Assembly (NCBI GenBank): GCA_050998805.1
Contig: JBPCPV010000006.1
Location: 1-64,000 of the forward strand
Source: JAICKM01 sp050998805
GTDB lineage: Bacteria; Chloroflexota; Chloroflexia; QHBQ01; JAICKM01
Direction of reading: 5' to 3'
Length of the DNA: 64,000 bases
Numbering within the stretch: position 1 is the first letter of the stretch; each line of letters begins with the position of its first letter. Below the pieces are notes generated by a model, which worked only from the letters and a program-made list of their open reading frames with translations, was not told where the DNA came from and ran no database searches. Below are positions 63,002 through 64,000 of the stretch, one piece after another. The position numbers were made by a program, and so were the translations under genes.

Positions 63002-63838
63002 ATGACCAGAGATCTCCAACAGCCAACCGCCGACAACCGACACTCTTACGACAGGGTGGCGTGGCAGTACGATGCGACGCGGGGGTGGCCGTCCGATGTT
63101 GGCGCGGAGATCGGGCGGGGGCTGTATACCAAGCTGGAAGAAGCGGCGGGGCAGGTGCCGCGCGTGCTCGAGGTGGGGGCAGGGACCGGGCGGGTGTTGC
63201 TGCCACTCGCGGAGGCGGGCGCATGGACGGTGGGCATGGATGTCTCGACTGAGATGCTGGAGCGGCTTGGAGAGAAGCGGGACGCGGGGGCAGAGTGCGC
63301 GCTCTGCATAGTGCTGGGAGACGCCCGTAGGCTGCCGTTCGACGACGGAGGATTCGACGCTGCGCTGCTGGTACACATTCTGCACCTGGTGGAAGACTGG
63401 CGGGAAGTGCTGGACGAGGCGCGGCGGGTGGTGAGGCCGGGCGGCGTGATCGCGTTGGGGATGGACGAGCAGCAGGCTGGTGAGGACGCCTGGATCGAGG
63501 CGCGCTGGCTCGCGCACGTCATTGAGGCCGGATACAAAGACCTGCGGCTCGGCGCACGGCAGGCCATAACTCGGCAGGCAGTAGGCTGTTTGGAAGCACT
63601 CGGTTACAGCTCCCATGACGCTATCCTCGCGCGCTGGACCGTCTCGGACACACCAGCGGCTCGCCTGGCCCGGCTGCGCGACCGTTGCTTCTCCTCATCG
63701 TGGGATCTGCCGGACGATGTACTCATCGCGGCACTCGCCCGGCTGACGGCGGAGATGGAGGCGCGCTACGGCAACCTGCTCGCCCAGATCAGGCGGGAAC
63801 GCTGGTTCCGTGTGATAATCTGCCGGCAGATAAGGTGA
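63002..63838 (+). CDS. SAM-dependent methyltransferase, class I
   Basis: 278 residues. Methyltransferase fold: an N-terminal YDRVAWQYDATRGWP, the SAM-binding motif I VLEVGAGTGRVLLPLA, acidic motif GMDVSTEM, motif with LGDARRLPFDDGGFDAAL, and the post-motif EARRVVRPGGVIALG. The substrate is unknown. A role in menaquinone methylation is not supported, since the typical UbiE/MenG motifs are absent. Starts just after a strong extended -10 (62966-62974). The start codon has GGGAG about 15 bases upstream. Confidence 0.88.
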   Translation: MTRDLQQPTADNRHSYDRVAWQYDATRGWPSDVGAEIGRGLYTKLEEAAGQVPRVLEVGAGTGRVLLPLAEAGAWTVGMDVSTEMLERLGEKRDAGAECALCIVLGDARRLPFDDGGFDAALLVHILHLVEDWREVLDEARRVVRPGGVIALGMDEQQAGEDAWIEARWLAHVIEAGYKDLRLGARQAITRQAVGCLEALGYSSHDAILARWTVSDTPAARLARLRDRCFSSSWDLPDDVLIAALARLTAEMEARYGNLLAQIRRERWFRVIICRQIR

Positions 63839-63917
63839 AAGATGTGGCACGCCGCTTGCTTATAGTGCTGTGTCTGCCGAATTGGGCAGGCTATAGCACA
63901 GATAAAGGAGGCTACGA

Positions 63918-64000
63918 ATGACTAGCTGGGAACAAGGCAAAGAGAAAGAAGTAGAGGGCCAGGTCGAGAAGAAGGTGGGCGAGGTTCGCGGTGACACGGG
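63918..64000 (+). CDS. CsbD-like stress protein, N-terminal part, cut by the window edge
   Basis: MTSWEQGKEKEVEGQVEKKV... has the charged, helical pattern of the start of CsbD-family proteins (EGKxxKVxGxxxxxxG), which are small general-stress proteins. AAAGGAGG lies 7 bases before the ATG. Only 27 codons are present. Confidence 0.6.
   Translation, partial: MTSWEQGKEKEVEGQVEKKVGEVRGDT

Noticed and set aside
63002..63838. MenG/UbiE quinone methyltransferase
   Set aside because: It has only general class I methyltransferase motifs and lies far from the men operon.

Overview
The window is GC-rich, densely coded bacterial DNA, and its gene content suggests a member of the Chloroflexota. The evidence is secreted proteins that join beta-propellers to three S-layer homology (SLH) domains through Thr/Pro-rich linkers, many lipoproteins and alpha-2-macroglobulin-like proteins, a bacterial XPB-type helicase, a complete-looking menaquinone operon, and abundant heptanucleotide tandem repeats. 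Phylum is an inference; no rRNA gene is present. No phage, insertion sequence or CRISPR array was seen.

Layout. 1-8000: end of an unknown gene, pgm, then on the minus strand an SLH/kelch surface protein, an eight-repeat WD40 lipoprotein and zwf. 8000-14600: a rhodanese lipoprotein, a flippase-like membrane protein with an Ig-like lipoprotein, a C39-type peptidase with a beta-propeller lipoprotein, and ispH. 14700-20950: bifunctional nuclease, lon, a repeat-rich 385 bp gap, a family III CoA-transferase and murA. 20980-35680: an envelope-sensing region with an ECF sigma factor, a 1742-residue zinc anti-sigma factor fused to an alpha-2-macroglobulin-like ectodomain, a stand-alone receiver protein, a second 2068-residue alpha-2-macroglobulin-like protein without cysteine, and an SLH-anchored PQQ-type propeller. 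35690-40670: rplS-rnhB-yraN, purA, XPB helicase. 40860-44220: a secreted protein of unknown function and a GMC oxidoreductase.

44290-53400 is an eight-gene operon tetR-menF-menD-menH-menB-menA-menE-aroF. It starts at a strong promoter with a clear TetR-type operator, nearly all its junctions overlap, and it ends at a large stem-loop. It runs from chorismate supply (DAHP synthase) to prenylation, but menC is missing. Three of its genes carry the same GCGGAGT heptamer array inside the coding sequence. 53460-54290 holds a small SWIM protein with an attenuator-like leader, tRNA-Gly(GCC) and tRNA-Leu(TAA). 54327-61270 holds a UBP zinc-finger protein and a propionyl/methylmalonyl-CoA operon (VOC, carboxyltransferase, VOC, biotin carboxylase, biotin carrier, methylmalonyl-CoA mutase large subunit, a disordered protein). 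The window ends with pxpB-pxpC, a methyltransferase and the start of a CsbD-like gene.

The strongest candidate for an undescribed system is the sigma / anti-sigma-A2M fusion next to a cysteine-free A2M homologue. Promoters here are mostly sigma-70-like, often with an extended TGnTATAAT -10, and at least two genes look leaderless.
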